Positions 32,434-32,500 of a stretch of 32,500 nt of DNA are shown here, piece by piece (the stretch's first letter is position 1; each line of letters starts with the position of its first letter). The translations under genes and the position numbers were made by a program. This DNA is from Chrysomallon squamiferum. Lineage: Eukaryota > Mollusca > Gastropoda > Neomphalida > Peltospiridae. The notes beneath the pieces are model-generated. The model ran no database searches and had not been told where the DNA came from. It saw only the letters and a list, made by a program, of their open reading frames with translations. The DNA lies in NCBI GenBank assembly GCA_012295275.1, contig CM022665.1:3846667-3879166 (forward strand), in the 5' to 3' direction.

Positions 32434-32500
32434 AGTGTAAATATTTTATTAATAAATGTGTTATAATATTAGAGCGAAGTTTGGGTTAGGCTTTGACTAC
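29275..32500. other. Intergenic, microsatellite-rich
   Basis: It holds poly-T at about 29384-29418, a (CT)n field at 30055-30360 in which a block containing ATCTATATCTGTCCTCTCCC and TTTCTTTCTAATTGTC is repeated at about 30124-30175 and 30208-30260, (AAT)n and (AAAT)n at 30823-30945, poly-A at 31232-31268, ATT/ACT/TTC trinucleotides at 31498-31920, and (TA)n at 32397-32430. No supported gene. Confidence 0.6.

Overview
The window is metazoan nuclear DNA. It is AT-rich and crowded with microsatellites, its coding sequence is split into short exons with GT-AG borders, and it carries fragments of Tigger/pogo, LINE and tRNA-SINE elements. The exons encode SUEL-type (rhamnose/galactose-binding lectin-like) and CUB-like ectodomain modules, a Thr-rich stalk and a membrane anchor. 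This fits a lophotrochozoan, most likely a mollusc (gastropod-like), but the species is inferred only from the style of the sequence. Nothing prokaryotic is present.

Layout. 1-3066: no certain gene; it holds a foldback (inverted-repeat) element at 1134-1378 and ATT/ATC microsatellites. 3067-8340: unit A, a diverged and decayed copy of the receptor gene (SUEL-like exon with two frame breaks, intact CUB-like exon, Ser/Thr stalk, short exon, rearranged membrane exon, tail exon deleted). 9115-16635: the main gene on the + strand, made of two fused tandem units. Unit B1 is signal exon, SUEL-like, CUB-like, Thr stalk. Unit B2 is SUEL-like, CUB-like, Thr stalk, linker, TM, cytoplasmic tail. Every ectodomain exon is phase 1-1, so the B1 stalk exon can splice straight into the B2 SUEL exon. 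The signal-peptide exon that B2 once owned survives as a dead relic at 13025-13076 inside the joining intron. 16636-17000: 3' UTR with AUUUA repeats and a poly(A) signal. 17290-17690: sequence shared with the downstream flank of unit A. 17700-32500: no convincing protein gene; it holds a LINE 3'-end fragment (minus strand), a tRNA-derived SINE, many microsatellites and one CpG-richer TATA-bearing stretch (24130-24470) that may be a promoter and first exon.

The most notable result is the two-headed SUEL-CUB-SUEL-CUB-TM receptor formed by deletion between tandem genes. Its two lectin-like exons differ mainly at amino-acid-changing positions, while the CUB exons and the introns beside them are nearly identical. 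This is the pattern expected for a ligand- or pathogen-facing surface under diversification. The function is not known from the sequence. Two frame problems (an A8 run in the B1 stalk exon and two competing frames in the tail exon) must be settled before the full protein can be trusted.
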